Below are positions 44,368 to 53,601 of a DNA stretch of 64,000 nt, in pieces (position 1 is the stretch's first letter; each line of letters starts with the position of its first letter). The notes under the pieces were generated by a model. That model saw only the letters and a program-made list of their open reading frames with translations, was not told the DNA's origin and searched no databases. This DNA is from Pirellulales bacterium (lineage in GTDB: Bacteria > Planctomycetota > Planctomycetia > Pirellulales > Lacipirellulaceae), in the NCBI GenBank assembly GCA_019636345.1, contig JAHBXQ010000004.1:62001-126000 (forward strand), written 5' to 3'. Position numbers and translations under genes: made by a program.

Positions 44368-45786
44368 CTAAGCGACGTGGCGTAGAGTCTGCTCGGTCGC
44401 AGGGGTGCAAGACGGTTCTTGTTCGTCGTACCAAGCGACCGCCGCTCGCCGGTAGCTTCGTCCGACCCCGAGCCATTGCAGCTTCGGCCACAGCAGGTGG
44501 GCGTTGGCGAACAGATACGGCCAGCGCGTGTAGTAGCTGGTGAAGCATTTGGCGTGCAGCTGGTGCACCTCGTCGGCCGTCAGATGCTCGTAAGCCAGCA
44601 CTGGGGTGTACATGTCGTAACGGCGCCACGGCGCCGACGTGCGGGCTGCAGACGACTCGTCGTAAAACGGAGTGCCGGGATAGGGGGTGACGATGTTGAA
44701 GTTCGCATAGGTCGGGTTGAGCCGTTTCGCGTACCGCAGAACGCTCAAGATCGACTCTCGCGTATCGCTGGGGAACCCGATCATAAACCCCGCCGCAGTC
44801 CGCACGCCGAGTTGGCGGCAGGTCTCGAGGAATTGGTGCTGACGGTCGTCGGCGATCGGCTTTCGCTTGTAATTGCGGAGGGTCGTTTCGCTGGGGGTCT
44901 CCACCCCGACCGTGACGCTCGTCAGCCCCACGTCGCGCAAGTCGCGGAGCCGAGTCCGTCGCATGAGATCGATTCGCGTCTCGATCGAGAATTGGATCTT
45001 CTGCGGCAGTCGGGCGATCCCCTCGATTAGCCCCGTCACGTCGCGCCAATTGAGCCCGAACAGCGGATCGCGAAATTTGAACGATCGAAAGCCCCACGTC
45101 TTCATCCCGTAGCGGATTTCCTCGACGACCGCCTCGGCGGAGCGGAACCGCGTACGATTCTCCATGAGAATGTACGGGCAGTAATTGCAGGTGAAGACGC
45201 AGCCGCGACTCCGCTGGATCAGTGCGGTCGGAAAGCGGGTGAAGTCGTACCCGATGCGAAATCCCCGCGGTCGAAACGGCGACCAGTCGGGAAACGGGAG
45301 GGCGTCCAAATCGGCGATCATGCCGAGATCGACCGGCCCCGGGCCGTGGGCGACGACTTCGTCCCACCGCCACAGGAGTTGCTCCGGCTCGCCGCGGACG
45401 ACGGTCGCCCCGACGACCGCGAACTGCTCGGGCATGGCGTAGGCCACCGGCCCTGTGACGACGAGCGTCGCGCGGGGCTCGGCGGCCCGGATCGCCGCCA
45501 TGGCCTGCAATTCCAGATCGAGCGTCGCCAACGCGGGGTGAAACAGATAGGCGTCGGCCCCCGCGGGGACGGCGTCGACGACGTACTCGACGGAGTGCCC
45601 GAGCCTCGCAAAGATCGCCGCCAGGCAGGCGTACGCCAGCGCAACCGGTCGGCGATCACGCAGATACCGCCGCCGCAGCCACCGGCCGCGGAAGCCTCCC
45701 AGGCCGTGGTAGGCCCCCATGCCGAATCCGCCGCCGAAATCCTTGGTGACGTGGCGCGAGTGCGAGTCCCAGAGTACGACTTTCAT
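44368..45786 (-). CDS. B12-binding radical SAM protein
   Basis: The protein (472 aa) has a cobalamin-binding-like N-terminal half (ARLGHSVEYVVDAVPAGADAYLF, TLVVTGPVAYAMP). A radical SAM domain follows, with cluster motif CVFTCNYC (C-x3-C-x2-C) and GVETPSETTLRNYKRK. It resembles the HpnJ/BchE-like group that acts on lipids or other complex molecules. The start ATG has AGGAGGGG just upstream. A glycosyltransferase gene is 25 bp upstream on the same strand, so the pair probably modifies and decorates one molecule, possibly a lipid (inference). Confidence 0.85.
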   Translation of the reverse strand: MKVVLWDSHSRHVTKDFGGGFGMGAYHGLGGFRGRWLRRRYLRDRRPVALAYACLAAIFARLGHSVEYVVDAVPAGADAYLFHPALATLDLELQAMAAIRAAEPRATLVVTGPVAYAMPEQFAVVGATVVRGEPEQLLWRWDEVVAHGPGPVDLGMIADLDALPFPDWSPFRPRGFRIGYDFTRFPTALIQRSRGCVFTCNYCPYILMENRTRFRSAEAVVEEIRYGMKTWGFRSFKFRDPLFGLNWRDVTGLIEGIARLPQKIQFSIETRIDLMRRTRLRDLRDVGLTSVTVGVETPSETTLRNYKRKPIADDRQHQFLETCRQLGVRTAAGFMIGFPSDTRESILSVLRYAKRLNPTYANFNIVTPYPGTPFYDESSAARTSAPWRRYDMYTPVLAYEHLTADEVHQLHAKCFTSYYTRWPYLFANAHLLWPKLQWLGVGRSYRRAAVAWYDEQEPSCTPATEQTLRHVA

Positions 45787-45810
45787 GGTCCCCTCCTTGT
45801 CAGCGTCGTG

Positions 45811-47136
45811 TCAGGCGGCGCGCCGGGGGCGGCCAGTCCCTGCGTTCGGTCGGACGGCGCTCTCGGCGGACTCGTCGCAAGTTGCCGCGTGCGCGCCTGC
45901 CGGTTGCAACGCGAGGACGACAGGCGTCTCGTCGTCCCGCGCCAGGATTGCCGTGCGTCCCGCGGGGAGCAACTGATAGGCAATCCCCCGCCAAGTCGTA
46001 CGGCGAGCGCCGATCGTGCTGACGATCGCCAGCCAATTCACGAGGGCGGACAGCGGCGCAAGCCACGGATCGCAGCGGGTCGCGCCGCTCATCTCGTCGA
46101 ACCGGCGGGGAAAATACATCGCGGCCAGATCGGTTCGCAGCGCTGCCTTCGCGGCGTTGATGGCGTACCAAGCTGCGGCGACGCCCACCGTGGCTCCCCC
46201 CCAGGCGTTTCCCGTCGCGAGCGCGACCAAGCCGATCGCCAAGGATCCCCAGAACGCCGCGACCGACATGACGCCAGCCACAAGCGCAAGCGTCCACCAC
46301 CGGCGGACGTAATGCCGGCCGATGAGATACTGCCGGCGGAGAAAGGCGAACGTCTCCCGCGGCGTCATGTCGACCGGCGAGGCGATCATGCAGGCGGGCT
46401 CGAATTCGACATGCAGGCCGGCCGACTGGACGACATTGGTGACGACCAAGTCGTCGGTGAGCTTGTCGCGCCACGCCGCTGCGACGTCGAGCTGTTCGAA
46501 CAGATCGCGGCGCATCGCCCAACTCCCTCCCCAGATCGGCTGAAACGACTTGGGCGTGTAGAGCGAAGCGGCAGTCGCGTTGATGCTGTAAAGCAGGTAA
46601 TTCGCGAGCGTCGGTCGGCGCGGCAGGAACCAGCGATAGCCGGTCGCCGCCCCGACGCCGGGCTGCGCAAGTCGTTGGACGAGGGAACGGAGCCAATCGG
46701 CCCCGGGACGAGCGTCGGAATCGACGAACGCCAGCGTCGTCACCGCAGGCGGGAGGTTCGCCACGCCGGCCAACAGGTTGTGAACCTTTTGACAAGCCCC
46801 GCGCGACCGGCCGGCGAAAACGATCGTCGCTTCCACGCCGCGATGCCGGCGGATCAGATCGTCGATGACGGGGACCGCTTGATCGCGAACGTCTTCGACG
46901 ACGAACGCGATCTGGTAATCAACGTTGCGCTGCGCGAACAGCGACTGCAGATTCTCGCGGAGCTCGAGATCGCAACCCTTGCAAGGGGCGATCAGGGCGA
47001 TTTGTCCCGCCGGGGGGGCGCAGGGCGGAGACGCCAACCGTCGCCGAGCGCGACGCCGGTGCTCCCACGCCTGACACCCCAGCAGGAACGTCTCCAGCAA
47101 AGCAACCGTCAACGCGATGACCATGATGGTCGTCAT
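45811..47136 (-). CDS. Membrane glycosyltransferase, GT2/ceramide-glucosyltransferase-like (HpnI-like)
   Basis: The protein (441 aa) has an N-terminal membrane segment (MVIALTVALLETFLLG). The GT-A domain follows, with IALIAPCKGCDLELRENLQSL, an Asp-x-Asp site in AFVDSDARPG, WAMRRDLFEQLD, DDLVVTN and FLRRQYLIGRHY. Further membrane segments follow. It resembles the HpnI/ceramide glucosyltransferase type, using a nucleotide sugar at the membrane. Start ATG 47136 has AGG 6 nt upstream; ATG 47172 is an alternative. It likely works with the neighbouring radical SAM protein. Confidence 0.83.
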   Translation of the reverse strand: MTTIMVIALTVALLETFLLGCQAWEHRRRARRRLASPPCAPPAGQIALIAPCKGCDLELRENLQSLFAQRNVDYQIAFVVEDVRDQAVPVIDDLIRRHRGVEATIVFAGRSRGACQKVHNLLAGVANLPPAVTTLAFVDSDARPGADWLRSLVQRLAQPGVGAATGYRWFLPRRPTLANYLLYSINATAASLYTPKSFQPIWGGSWAMRRDLFEQLDVAAAWRDKLTDDLVVTNVVQSAGLHVEFEPACMIASPVDMTPRETFAFLRRQYLIGRHYVRRWWTLALVAGVMSVAAFWGSLAIGLVALATGNAWGGATVGVAAAWYAINAAKAALRTDLAAMYFPRRFDEMSGATRCDPWLAPLSALVNWLAIVSTIGARRTTWRGIAYQLLPAGRTAILARDDETPVVLALQPAGAHAATCDESAESAVRPNAGTGRPRRAA

Positions 47137-47172
47137 GAGGGACCTGTCGAGGCTGTTCGCCGGCCGCGCCAT

Positions 47173-47591
47173 GAACGGAGCAGGGAACTTTCCTTCCGTC
47201 CGGCAATCCTGCTCGCGACGGAGTCGATTGCGGATAGTATCGTCCCGCTTCGCTCAAGGCGATCATTGATTCAGCGCGGGATCCGCCTGCGGAGACGTCA
47301 CGAACCTGGCTGTGCGATTGCGGCCCATGCCAGCGTGCGATCCGAGGGCCGGCGCACACCGTCGGCAAACGGGGACAGCGCGATCGTTCTTGCTTCGACA
47401 GACTTTGTTGCGCGAGATTCCACGACGCAACAGCGCGTTGCATGCTCACGATCAGCGACCGGGAGGCGGTCTATCTGATTCAGTTCGTTGACAATTTTCC
47501 GGATCCGCGGTCGGGCGTCCTTCGGCATGCTCTTCAGGCTCGACCTTTGAGTCTTCGCCGCCGCGTCCAGCTCAAGTAGACGCGATGCGTA
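47173..47591. other. About 420 bp with no recognisable gene
   Basis: No known gene is found between the glycosyltransferase and the symporter. One short minus-strand frame at 47298-47528 could encode 76 residues but matches nothing I recognise. TTGACA at about 47489 has no convincing -10. Confidence 0.4.
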
Positions 47592-49430
47592 CTATGACGC
47601 CCCTGTTTCGATCGCGTCGAGCACGGGCTCGGCCGACTGGAATTCCCGCTCGCTGAGGCGGTCGTACCATGTTCGCTTGAGAATCGCCGTGGCGCCGACG
47701 GTCACGGCCAGCGCGATCGCTGCGTGATGCCACTGTTGAATGACCGCGTAGATCGGCATCGCGATCAGCGACGTTTGCCAAACGATGCCGACCGCCACGT
47801 TGAACAGGTCGCGCGGCAGCGCGCGGTTGGGGACGAACGAAGGATCGGCGGCGATCGTGGCCTGTGCGACCGGCTTCCACAGGCCCCATGGACGAGTGCG
47901 GCGGTAGAACTCGTGGAGTACGGCGGGCGTTTGCCGATGGGTGGCCAGACTGCCTGCGACGGAACCGGCGGCGGAGATCGCCAGCAGCAGCGGAAACGCC
48001 TGCAGCGGCTTGACGGCCGGGAACGCCAACAGCGTCACGGCGCCGGCCAGTCCGGTCGTCATCCCCCAGAAGTATCCGTGACCGTTCATCCGCCACCAGT
48101 ACCACTTCAGGACGTTCGGCGCCGCATAACCGCCCCACAAGGCGGCGACGATCCACTCGGTCGCCTTGCTGACCGACGGGGTCAGGCGTCCGGCCGCGCA
48201 GCCGACGACCACCAACGCGAGCGACGCGACGTAGCTGGCGCGAATGTACTGCCGCTCGGTCCCGCCGGGGTTCCAGTACCGGCGGTAGACGTCGTTGACC
48301 AGGTATGCGGCCGCGGAGTTCACCGTGCCGGCGAACGTGGACATGAACGCGGCGATCAATCCGGCGATCATCAGGCCGGTCAGGCCAATCGGAACGAAGT
48401 CGCGGATCACGATCGGCAACACGGCTTCCAAGTCGAGCTTGTCGCCGGCGGTGACTTGCGGCCCCAATCGCACCAAGGCCAGCACCGTGATGCCGGCGAT
48501 CATCAGGTACCGGGGGATGAACAAAACGACCGACACCATGCCGCTGACCAAGGAGGCTTCGCGGGGCGACCGCGCAGCGAGGATCCGCTGCATGTCGTAA
48601 TTGGGCGCCGGCCCCGCGGCGCTGACCAACACTCCCTTAAAGACCATCATCAGGAAGAAGGCGCCGAACATCTCGAAGCCGTCGTCGTCGATGCGGTCCT
48701 GCACCGCCGGCAGCAGGTCGGACCAGCGCAGGTCGAGTTGCCAGGAGAAGGCGATCTCGTCCCAGCCCGCCGGGGTCGCCGCGGCGAGTTGGTCGGGGGC
48801 GACCTGCGTGACGGCCAGCCACGCCAAGGCCAAGCTGCAGCAAACCATGATGGTGAATTGGATGAGATCGGTAATCACCACGCTGTACAGCCCTCCGAGC
48901 GACGTGTACAGCGTGGTCACGGCGATCAGCATCAGCGCGTAGCTGTCGGGAGGAATGCCGGCAGGGAGAAACTCGGCCGCGAATTTCGACAGCCCGACGA
49001 ATGCGTACCCGGTGAAGCCGACGACGCTGACCAGGGCGAACAGCACGACGCTGATCCGCGACGCCTCGGCCCCCAGGTCGGAGCCGAAGCGGAGGGTGAT
49101 CCAATCGCCGCCGGTGAGCGCCCCCGAACGCCGCAGCCATGCCGACAGGTAGACCATCAGGAACACCTGGTTGAACACCGGCCACAGCCAGGGCATGAAC
49201 ACGCTTTTCAGGCCGTAGGCGAACAGCAAATAGACCAGCCACATCGTCCCCGAGATGTCGAACATCGACGCGGCGTTCGACATGCTCAAGGCCCACCACG
49301 GCAGCTTGTTGGCGCCGAGGAAGTAGTGGCTCATTCCCAGTCGGGCCCGGCGTTTGACGACCAGCCCCACGACGACCATCGTCGTCAGATAGGCGATCAG
49401 CACCGCGAGGTCGACCCAGTGGAGCTTCAT
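47592..49430 (-). CDS. Sodium:solute symporter (SSS family)
   Basis: The protein (612 aa) has about 13-15 membrane segments of the SSS/SGLT fold: MSHYFLGANKLPWWALSMSN, YTSLGGLYSVVITDLIQF (the family QTD-like site), GLMIAGLIAAFMSTFAGTVNSAAAYLVNDVY and GYAAPNVLKWYWWRMNG. It imports a sugar, amino acid or carboxylate with sodium. It lies 61 bp after the GH9 gene on the same strand, so a sugar released by that enzyme is a plausible cargo. The C-terminal extra segments resemble those of planctomycete sugar symporters. Confidence 0.9.
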   Translation of the reverse strand: MKLHWVDLAVLIAYLTTMVVVGLVVKRRARLGMSHYFLGANKLPWWALSMSNAASMFDISGTMWLVYLLFAYGLKSVFMPWLWPVFNQVFLMVYLSAWLRRSGALTGGDWITLRFGSDLGAEASRISVVLFALVSVVGFTGYAFVGLSKFAAEFLPAGIPPDSYALMLIAVTTLYTSLGGLYSVVITDLIQFTIMVCCSLALAWLAVTQVAPDQLAAATPAGWDEIAFSWQLDLRWSDLLPAVQDRIDDDGFEMFGAFFLMMVFKGVLVSAAGPAPNYDMQRILAARSPREASLVSGMVSVVLFIPRYLMIAGITVLALVRLGPQVTAGDKLDLEAVLPIVIRDFVPIGLTGLMIAGLIAAFMSTFAGTVNSAAAYLVNDVYRRYWNPGGTERQYIRASYVASLALVVVGCAAGRLTPSVSKATEWIVAALWGGYAAPNVLKWYWWRMNGHGYFWGMTTGLAGAVTLLAFPAVKPLQAFPLLLAISAAGSVAGSLATHRQTPAVLHEFYRRTRPWGLWKPVAQATIAADPSFVPNRALPRDLFNVAVGIVWQTSLIAMPIYAVIQQWHHAAIALAVTVGATAILKRTWYDRLSEREFQSAEPVLDAIETGAS

Positions 49431-49490
49431 AGCCTGATGCGGCGCCGATGAGAGCGGGCGTTCCCGAGGAGTCGCGGCCGAGGCGATCCG

Positions 49491-51269
49491 CTACTTGTTC
49501 GCTCGCGCGAGGTCGAACGTGTCGGGCTCGACCAGCGGAGCCAATGCGTAGACAAGCGCTCCGTTCCAGTTGATCGCAATCTCGTTCGTCCGATAGTTCG
49601 CTTCCTCGTCCCGCCAATCGGTCGCCTTCGGCCAGCCGCCGCCGACGAGATACCCGGGCCAGGGGCGATTGGCGCCGCCGATGCTGTTGCGACGGTCGTG
49701 CGGGCGGCGCGGCGGGTCGAACCCCAACCCCGTGACGAAGCAGCGCCCATAGTAATTGCGGCCGAACAGATAGTCGAGCGACCGCAACTGCGCCGCGCGG
49801 TAACGGGGGTCGGGAGCAATGCGACGGGCCGCTTCCAGCGTCAGCGCCGTGCGGGCGACGCCGCCGTTGCAGCCCCAGTAGTAACGCTCGCCCAGGGGAC
49901 GCCCGTAACCGTGGGCGAGACTGCGGGCCGCCAATTCGTCGGCCGTTCGCACCACGTCCCGCCGCACGCGCTCGACCAGCCGCGGGTCTCGTTCGGGTCG
50001 GTCCGACAGAGCGTAACCGTAGAGCCCCAGGTTGCGGACGTTGCTCCAGTCCCAGTCAAAATCGACGACCGAGCCCTCCGGCCCGGCGCGGTCGGCCAGG
50101 GCGCCAATCCGCTCCTCCGCTTCCCGCAGGTACGCCTCCTCGCCAGTCGTGCGCCACAGTTCGACCGCGGCCCACAGGCGGTCGTCGGCGTCGTCGGTCT
50201 GATACGTGCCCGTCGAGAAGCCCGTGAGATCCGCCGGGCGGTTCTCGGGGCTGCGAGCGAGAAACCGGTGACTCGCGCGCGCCGCAGCAAGGCATCGGGC
50301 GGCGAACTCGGCGTCGTACGGGGCGAACGCCCGACTGGCCCACGCCCCAAGCGCCGCCAGATCGGCCGTCGCCGCACTGCTACACGGGGCGAAGAACCGC
50401 GGCGTGGTCTCCTCCTCGGGCGGAATGAACGGGCCGAACGCCTTTGTCGACAGCTTGTGCAGTACGCTGCCGTCCGCCTGTTGGCATGTGAGCACCCAGT
50501 CCAGCTCCCAGCGAATCTCGTCGAGATAATCGGGGACCTCGTCGCCCGACTCGGGGACGTCGAGCGCGAGCCCCGCCAGCCGATCGCCGAAATGATCCCA
50601 CGCCTGAAGCATCATCCCGACCGTCACTCCGGCGTTGACGACGTACTTGTTGTAGTCCCCCGCGTCGTGCCAGCCGCCGGCGCCGTCCTTCACGACGCCG
50701 GCTTGGCCGGCAACCTCGGCCTTCGCATCTTGCTGATGGCACGCGGCATGGGCGAACGTCTCGCCCCGATGGCGACCCGACACGGCCGCACCGCACCGCC
50801 ACAAGGTCATGCCTCGCATCACCGTGTAGAACGGCGCGTTATACGCCGACCGGTCGATGCAAAACTCCGGCGAGGCGCCGATCCCCTCGACGTGAACGCG
50901 ATAGACGCCGCTTTCGGCAAGTTCCGAGAAATTGACCGTGGAGAGCCGCTCGCCGGTGTCGTTGTTGAGCACCGCGACGCTCGACTGTCCCGCGAGCACC
51001 GTTCGCTCGTCGGTCGTGCGGACGACCCGAAACGGGGCCGCCTCGCCGGGGAAGCTGGCTAGCTTCGCGGCGTCGGGCAAGTAGCCCACGGTGTTCAGTC
51101 GCACAGGTCTCGAACCGCGATCGTCGGGCTCGGGGGCAGCGGACGGGACTGCCGACGGCCCGGCGACTTCGTCCCCCCGAGCAGCCGCAACCATCGTCGC
51201 CAGGGCTGCGCCCCAAACGACCGCCGCGCCCCTCCGGCGGAGAGAACTGACTTGCCGGCTGCTCGACAT
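49491..51269 (-). CDS. Exported GH9 endoglucanase-like glycoside hydrolase
   Basis: The protein (592 aa) has a signal peptide (RRRGAAVVWGAALATMVAAARG). An Ig-like CelD N-terminal domain follows (RPVRLNTVGYLPDAAK, ESGVYRVHVEG), then a GH9 (alpha/alpha)6 barrel. Catalytic Asp pairs appear in GGWHDAGDYNKYV, and the acid Glu in RTNEIAINWNGALVYAL. GH9 enzymes cleave beta-1,4-glucans or related glycans. Start ATG 51269 has GGAA 8 nt upstream; the frame extending to 51467 looks non-coding. It is encoded upstream of the symporter. Confidence 0.9.
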   Translation of the reverse strand: MSSSRQVSSLRRRGAAVVWGAALATMVAAARGDEVAGPSAVPSAAPEPDDRGSRPVRLNTVGYLPDAAKLASFPGEAAPFRVVRTTDERTVLAGQSSVAVLNNDTGERLSTVNFSELAESGVYRVHVEGIGASPEFCIDRSAYNAPFYTVMRGMTLWRCGAAVSGRHRGETFAHAACHQQDAKAEVAGQAGVVKDGAGGWHDAGDYNKYVVNAGVTVGMMLQAWDHFGDRLAGLALDVPESGDEVPDYLDEIRWELDWVLTCQQADGSVLHKLSTKAFGPFIPPEEETTPRFFAPCSSAATADLAALGAWASRAFAPYDAEFAARCLAAARASHRFLARSPENRPADLTGFSTGTYQTDDADDRLWAAVELWRTTGEEAYLREAEERIGALADRAGPEGSVVDFDWDWSNVRNLGLYGYALSDRPERDPRLVERVRRDVVRTADELAARSLAHGYGRPLGERYYWGCNGGVARTALTLEAARRIAPDPRYRAAQLRSLDYLFGRNYYGRCFVTGLGFDPPRRPHDRRNSIGGANRPWPGYLVGGGWPKATDWRDEEANYRTNEIAINWNGALVYALAPLVEPDTFDLARANK

Positions 51270-51610
51270 GCGTTCGCTTCCCACGACATGGCCGCCAAGG
51301 CGGTCGAACCGACGACCGTCTCGCCGCTCGCCCCGACGAACGCCTCCGCGGCCCGACGGATCTTCCCCTGAAATCCAGCGTAAAGCGTACCAGCAGCCCC
51401 GGCAATCGTTCCCGCCGAAAGTCTGCATGGCGAGCCAATTCTCCCGCGAGCGGCGCTCGATTGACACCTATCGGGCTCGCTCGTAAGATCGAAGGCCCGC
51501 CGAACGAGGCCTTCTAGCCGCCTGGAGACAGGACCGGCGGACGGCCCGTTCGCAACCTCGCACCACGCTCGGTCGCCCCCGCAAGTGCACGGGACCGTGC
51601 GACATCCCGC

Positions 51611-51684
51611 GGCGGAGTAGCTCAGTCGGTTAGAGCAGCGGAATCATAATCCGCGTGTCGGGGGTTCGAATCCCTCCTCCGCTA
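51611..51684 (+). tRNA. tRNA-Met (CAU anticodon)
   Basis: The cloverleaf folds fully: a 7-bp acceptor stem GGCGGAG/CTCCGCT (one G-U pair), a D arm GCTC...GAGC, an anticodon stem GCGGA/TCCGC with loop ATCATAA (CAU), and a T arm with TTCGAAT. CCA is not encoded. CAU could also be the lysidine tRNA-Ile2, but the body resembles elongator tRNA-Met. A terminator hairpin lies 12 bp downstream. Confidence 0.95.
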
Positions 51685-51695
51685 CCTCGCGTTGA

Positions 51696-51735
51696 AGCCA
51701 GAAACTCTTGTGGCGACAAGGGTTTCTGGCTTTTT
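51696..51735 (+). terminator. Rho-independent terminator of tRNA-Met
   Basis: AGCCAGAAAC and GTTTCTGGCT arms (with an inner CTTGT/ACAAG pairing) form a long stem followed by TTTT. It is a near-perfect intrinsic terminator just after the tRNA. Confidence 0.85.
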
Positions 51736-51824
51736 GTGCGCATCGCGCTCCACGGCGTCGAAGGGTTCAAGTCGTCAGAAATGGTCGGTTTGCCCCCTGG
51801 TGCGCACACCGTCTGGGCTGCGCT

Positions 51825-52372
51825 GCCCAGACGGTGCCGGGTCATCCGGACGGCGCCCCAGGCGCCCAATCAAAATGCGTTCATCGAGCGGTGGGTGAGG
51901 TCGATCGGCGACGAGTGCCTCAACCACTTTCTTGTCTTCGGCAAGAAGCATTTCGACTTCTTGGTCTCTTCCTACTTGAGCCATTACAACGGATTCAGGC
52001 CGCACCAGGGCGAGGGCATCGACAACAAACCGCTCGCCGGAAAGTGGTCCAAGATCGACGAGCCGCTCGCCGCCGGCGAGCAGGTCGTTTGCATCGTATC
52101 GCTTGGCGGGGTCCTTAAACGGTATGAGCGACGCGCGGCGTGAGGTCGTGCTCGACTCGCCTTCTTGGCCACGCTCGCCATGCCATGAGCAAACGGCGAC
52201 GCTGCGCGCATCTCTCGGCTTTCTCGTTTGCAGTGCCTTCGGCGAAGTCATTGGGGCTTGGGCGGCGACAATTGAGAGGGCCGTTCCGGGGTGCTTGAGG
52301 GGGATTTCAGGCTGGGATTGGCGGAGGTTTCCGGCGACGCGACTATTTGCACCCCACGGCGGGCGACGTTGC
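51825..52372 (+). mobile_element. Truncated IS copy (same IS as 53602-54962)
   Basis: From about 51825 the DNA matches the 3' half of the intact IS at 53602-54962, including about 220 bp past the transposase stop and the right inverted end (TTTGCACCCCACGGCGG). The 5' half is missing. The homology starts just inside the transposase C-terminal region (about residue 258 of 358). Confidence 0.85.
51838..52143 (+). pseudogene. Transposase C-terminal fragment
   Basis: This piece encodes the last 100 or so residues of the IS transposase, including the third catalytic residue Glu in NQNAFIERWVRSIGDE. The first two Asp residues of the DDE triad are lost, so it cannot be active. It is highly similar to the intact copy (NHF-VFGKKHFDFLVSSYLS shared). 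Confidence 0.85.
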
Positions 52373-52398
52373 CGCGGGCGTCGCGAGATGCTAACATT

Positions 52399-52408
52399 GT
52401 GATATCAC
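52399..52408. promoter_or_regulatory. Palindrome upstream of the antitoxin gene
   Basis: GTGATATCAC is a perfect 10-bp palindrome about 37 bp before the antitoxin start. It is a candidate site for autoregulation by the VapBC-type complex. Evidence is by eye only. Confidence 0.4.
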
Positions 52409-52444
52409 TTTCCCCTGCACGCATACGGCATAAGGAGTTCCGCC

Positions 52445-52675
52445 GTGGGCCAGATTCTCGTTCGCGGACTTGAAGACGACGTCGTGACGCGATTGAAAGA
52501 TCGCGCCGCATCGCACGGACGCTCCCTGGAGAGCGAGGCGCGATCCATCCTGGAGACCGCCGCCGGGTTTTCCGTCGAGGACGCGCGCCGCGTTATCGGC
52601 GGCTGGCAGCGCCGTCTGGCCGATCGTCCGTTCACCGACAGCGTGGAACTGATCCGCGAGGACCGCCAGCGATGA
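52445..52675 (+). CDS. FitA/VapB-like ribbon-helix-helix antitoxin
   Basis: The protein (76 aa) begins at GTG with AAGGAG 7 nt upstream. The Arc-type DNA-binding segment is GQILVRGLEDDVVTRLKDRA, HGRSLESEARSIL. The charged C-terminal tail should wrap around the toxin. The gene overlaps the PIN toxin start by 4 bp (ATGA), as is usual in VapBC pairs. It sits between two IS copies. Confidence 0.85.
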   Translation: MGQILVRGLEDDVVTRLKDRAASHGRSLESEARSILETAAGFSVEDARRVIGGWQRRLADRPFTDSVELIREDRQR

Positions 52676-53094
52676 CGACGCTCGTGGTCGACGCCAGCGT
52701 CGTCGCCAAGTGGTTCTTCCCGGAAGTCCATGCAGCCGAGGCGAGACGCTTCCTCTCCTCGCGGTATGAGCTCGTCGTTCCGTCGCTGCTCTGGTGCGAA
52801 GTCGGCAACATGATCTGGAAGCGGGTGCGACGCGGGGAACTCGCCGCCGACGAGGCCATCGAGTTGTCCAGCGACCTCGGACGGATGCCGCTGCAGGTTG
52901 CGGACGTCCAACCGCTGCTCGCCTCCGCCCTGGAACTGGCGATCGCCACCGATCGCACCGTTTACGACTGCACCTACTTGGCGCTCGCCCTGGAGCGCCA
53001 TTGCCGCTTGATCACCGCCGACGACCGGTTCTTCAATGCGTTGGCCTCGACGCCGCTGGCGAAGCACATCCGACACGTCACGCGACTTCGCTGA
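52672..53094 (+). CDS. VapC-like PIN-domain toxin (RNase)
   Basis: The protein (140 aa) has the PIN fold with acidic residues Asp in TTLVVDASVVAKWFF, Glu in LLWCEVGNMIW, Asp in TDRTVYDCTYLALA and Asp in LITADDRFF. These bind the metal needed for RNA cleavage. It is translationally coupled to its antitoxin. The toxin probably stabilises the mobile segment or the region. Confidence 0.88.
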   Translation: MTTLVVDASVVAKWFFPEVHAAEARRFLSSRYELVVPSLLWCEVGNMIWKRVRRGELAADEAIELSSDLGRMPLQVADVQPLLASALELAIATDRTVYDCTYLALALERHCRLITADDRFFNALASTPLAKHIRHVTRLR

Positions 53095-53139
53095 CGCGCC
53101 CTGATTGTTCTTCCCGGCGTGCTGAGATGCTGAGCATGT

Positions 53140-53317
53140 TCATCGCATCTGCTCCTCGCGCGGCTTCATCGGGATCGGCGATTCGCCCGTCCGCTGGAGC
53201 ACGGCCGAGTACTGAATGGCGCGCACGGCCAGCTCAACCGGCTTTTCGGTGAGGTGAACCATCGACTGCGGATTGACCTTCTTCAGGTGCCACAGGTCGA
53301 AGTCCGGCACCGAAAAT
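53140..53317 (-). pseudogene. Remnant of a DNA methyltransferase C-terminus
   Basis: Reading the minus strand gives PDFDLWHLKKVNPQ, then HLTEKPVELAVRAIQYS and a stop at 53140. HxTxKPVEL is the signature of N4/N6 DNA methylases of the site-specific class, but the catalytic parts are missing. It is probably what remains of a phage- or island-borne methylase gene. Confidence 0.45.
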
Positions 53318-53341
53318 CCTGCATATGCAGAGTGAAAACGC

Positions 53342-53374
53342 CACAGGCCCGCCGATGTGATCGGCGGGCCTGTG
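53342..53374. terminator. Strong GC-rich hairpin, possible terminator
   Basis: ACACAGGCCCGCCGA-type arms pair with TCGGCGGGCCTGTGT around a 5-nt loop (TGTGA). A short T-rich run follows on the plus strand. It lies after the VapC gene and methylase remnant. A perfect CTGCATATGCAG palindrome lies just to the left at about 53319-53330. Confidence 0.55.
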
Positions 53375-53404
53375 TTGCTTTGAGACGGGTTCGAAAACTC
53401 CGTC

Positions 53405-53420
53405 AGTGGAGGCGGCGGGA
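53405..53420. repeat. Direct repeat of the tmRNA 3' end (possible attachment site)
   Basis: AGTGGAGGCGGCGGGA here exactly matches 57750-57765, which is the tmRNA 3' end and its first downstream bases. In both copies the orientation is the same. Such a distal copy is what a site-specific integrase leaves when an element inserts in ssrA. Confidence 0.6.
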
Positions 53421-53601
53421 TGGACTCGCAACTGGTCTCACTTGGGTCTCTGTGAGAAAAGCCCTGGTTTTCCAGGGTCTCTCGCCCTTTGGACGCGCGG
53501 CCGCGATCTCAGAGGGCTGCCAGACGGGCGGGGTGCGAGGTCGATCTCCTGTCCAAGTTGATGTCGAGATGGCGGGAATTAGGATGGCAGGATTTCCCCC
53601 G
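53421..53601. other. Short intergenic stretch, small hairpin
   Basis: Between the repeat and the IS left end I see only a perfect CCCTGG-TTTT-CCAGGG hairpin at about 53462-53477 and no coding sequence. Confidence 0.4.
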
